Source: Casp-actino8 sp001510335
Lineage (GTDB): Bacteria > Actinomycetota > Acidimicrobiia > Acidimicrobiales > Ilumatobacteraceae
Length of the DNA stretch: 12,610 nucleotides
NCBI GenBank assembly: GCA_027729635.1
Contig: JAQCEM010000046.1
Location: 1 to 12,610 of the forward strand
Direction: 5' to 3'
The notes beneath the pieces were generated by a model that was not told the origin of the DNA, ran no database searches, and saw nothing but the letters and a program-made list of their open reading frames with translations. This document shows positions 12,217 through 12,610 of the stretch, piece by piece; position 1 is the first letter of the stretch; each line of letters begins with the position of its first letter. The translations under genes were made by a program, and so were the position numbers.

Positions 12217-12610
12217 CTAACTGTTGTTCGTGTTATCTCTCGGGTTGATAAGAACGACTGATGCCATGGTTTCAATCGCCCCGCGTTGCTCATCAGTTAA
12301 CGAAGTTGGCACGAAAACATTGACGGTCACAATGAGGTCGCCCTGGTGTTTCGTCGTTTCAACACCTCGACCCTTCACCCGATGACGACTTCCACTTTGG
12401 GTTCCGGCCTTGATTCGTAAGGTCACGTTCTCGCCGCTCAATGTCGGTACTTCGATGTTGGCACCAAGGGCAGCCTCAGCAAAGGTGACCAGCACGTTCA
12501 CTGTGAGGTTGTCACCATCACGACCAAAGGTTGCACTCTTACCAACTCGACAAATGATGAAGAGATCTCCATTAGGCCCACCATTGCGTCCGGGTGTTCC
12601 TTTACCAGTC
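12217..12610 (-). CDS. dnaJ: Chaperone DnaJ, C-terminal part, cut by window edge
   Basis: Hsp40 co-chaperone that feeds substrates to DnaK. The visible 130 or so codons cover the second peptide-binding beta domain and tail: GKGTPGRNGGPNGDL near the edge, then RVGKSATFGRDGDNLTVNV, FAEAALGANIEVPTLSG, LRIKAGTQSGSRHRVKGRGV and GDLIVTVNVFVPTSL. These match the C-terminal half of DnaJ. The J domain, G/F region and any zinc centre lie beyond 12610, so full DnaJ versus a CbpA-type relative without zinc finger cannot be decided here. The frame remains open to the right edge. It is the first gene of the dnaJ-hspR-DUF3445-clpB run seen here; dnaK and grpE are expected upstream. Confidence 0.93.
   Translation of the reverse strand, partial: TGKGTPGRNGGPNGDLFIICRVGKSATFGRDGDNLTVNVLVTFAEAALGANIEVPTLSGENVTLRIKAGTQSGSRHRVKGRGVETTKHQGDLIVTVNVFVPTSLTDEQRGAIETMASVVLINPRDNTNNS

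Overview
The window looks like chromosomal DNA from an actinobacterium. Evidence: a clpS gene followed directly by a DUF2017 gene, an HspR-type MerR repressor between dnaJ and clpB, and genes beginning with no Shine-Dalgarno sequence just behind a -10-like hexamer. Base composition is only moderate (about half G+C by eye), low for a typical soil actinomycete. I would guess an aquatic Acidimicrobiia-like lineage, but that placement is inference and was not tested by a search.

Left part (1-1516). The window opens inside a minus-strand gene whose first 60 codons look like protoheme IX farnesyltransferase (ctaB). Divergent from it are clpS (ClpP adaptor) and a DUF2017 gene one base downstream. 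Three plus-strand tRNA genes follow: Glu(UUC), Asp(GUC) and Phe(GAA). The Glu-Asp spacer carries a short hairpin and about five degenerate CTAG-containing repeats. The Asp-Phe spacer is almost entirely one GNRA-capped hairpin. tRNA-Phe has an unusual A at T-loop position 54 and no encoded CCA.

Middle part (1517-5693). Four nucleotides after tRNA-Phe begins a large membrane acyltransferase with a C-terminal SGNH domain (OafA type), which would modify surface glycans. It converges on, and overlaps by 40 bp, a minus-strand acyl-CoA thioesterase II (tesB). Upstream of tesB on the same strand lies pyrE (orotate phosphoribosyltransferase). pyrE is divergent from a small basic conserved hypothetical gene, and the 155-bp region between them contains a perfect 7-bp inverted repeat with a 10-bp spacer and two candidate leaderless promoters.

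Right part (5697-12610). A tightly packed minus-strand run reads, in order of transcription: dnaJ (3' end only), hspR, a DUF3445 / heme-dependent oxidative N-demethylase-like gene, clpB, purA, purB. Gaps are 10, 12, 24 and 49 bp, then a 4-bp ATGA overlap between purA and purB. This joins protein-disaggregation genes and their repressor to the AMP branch of purine synthesis. An unexpected predicted heme enzyme sits in the middle. ClpB lacks about 21 residues in its second AAA+ module, between the sensor-1 Asn and the arginine-finger segment.

Most of the window is core housekeeping DNA. I see no mobile element, CRISPR array, phage gene or toxin-antitoxin pair. The items most worth checking are the DUF3445 gene in the chaperone run, the acyltransferase reading frame starting directly at a tRNA end, the CTAG repeat cluster, the odd tRNA-Phe T-loop, and the shortened ClpB module.
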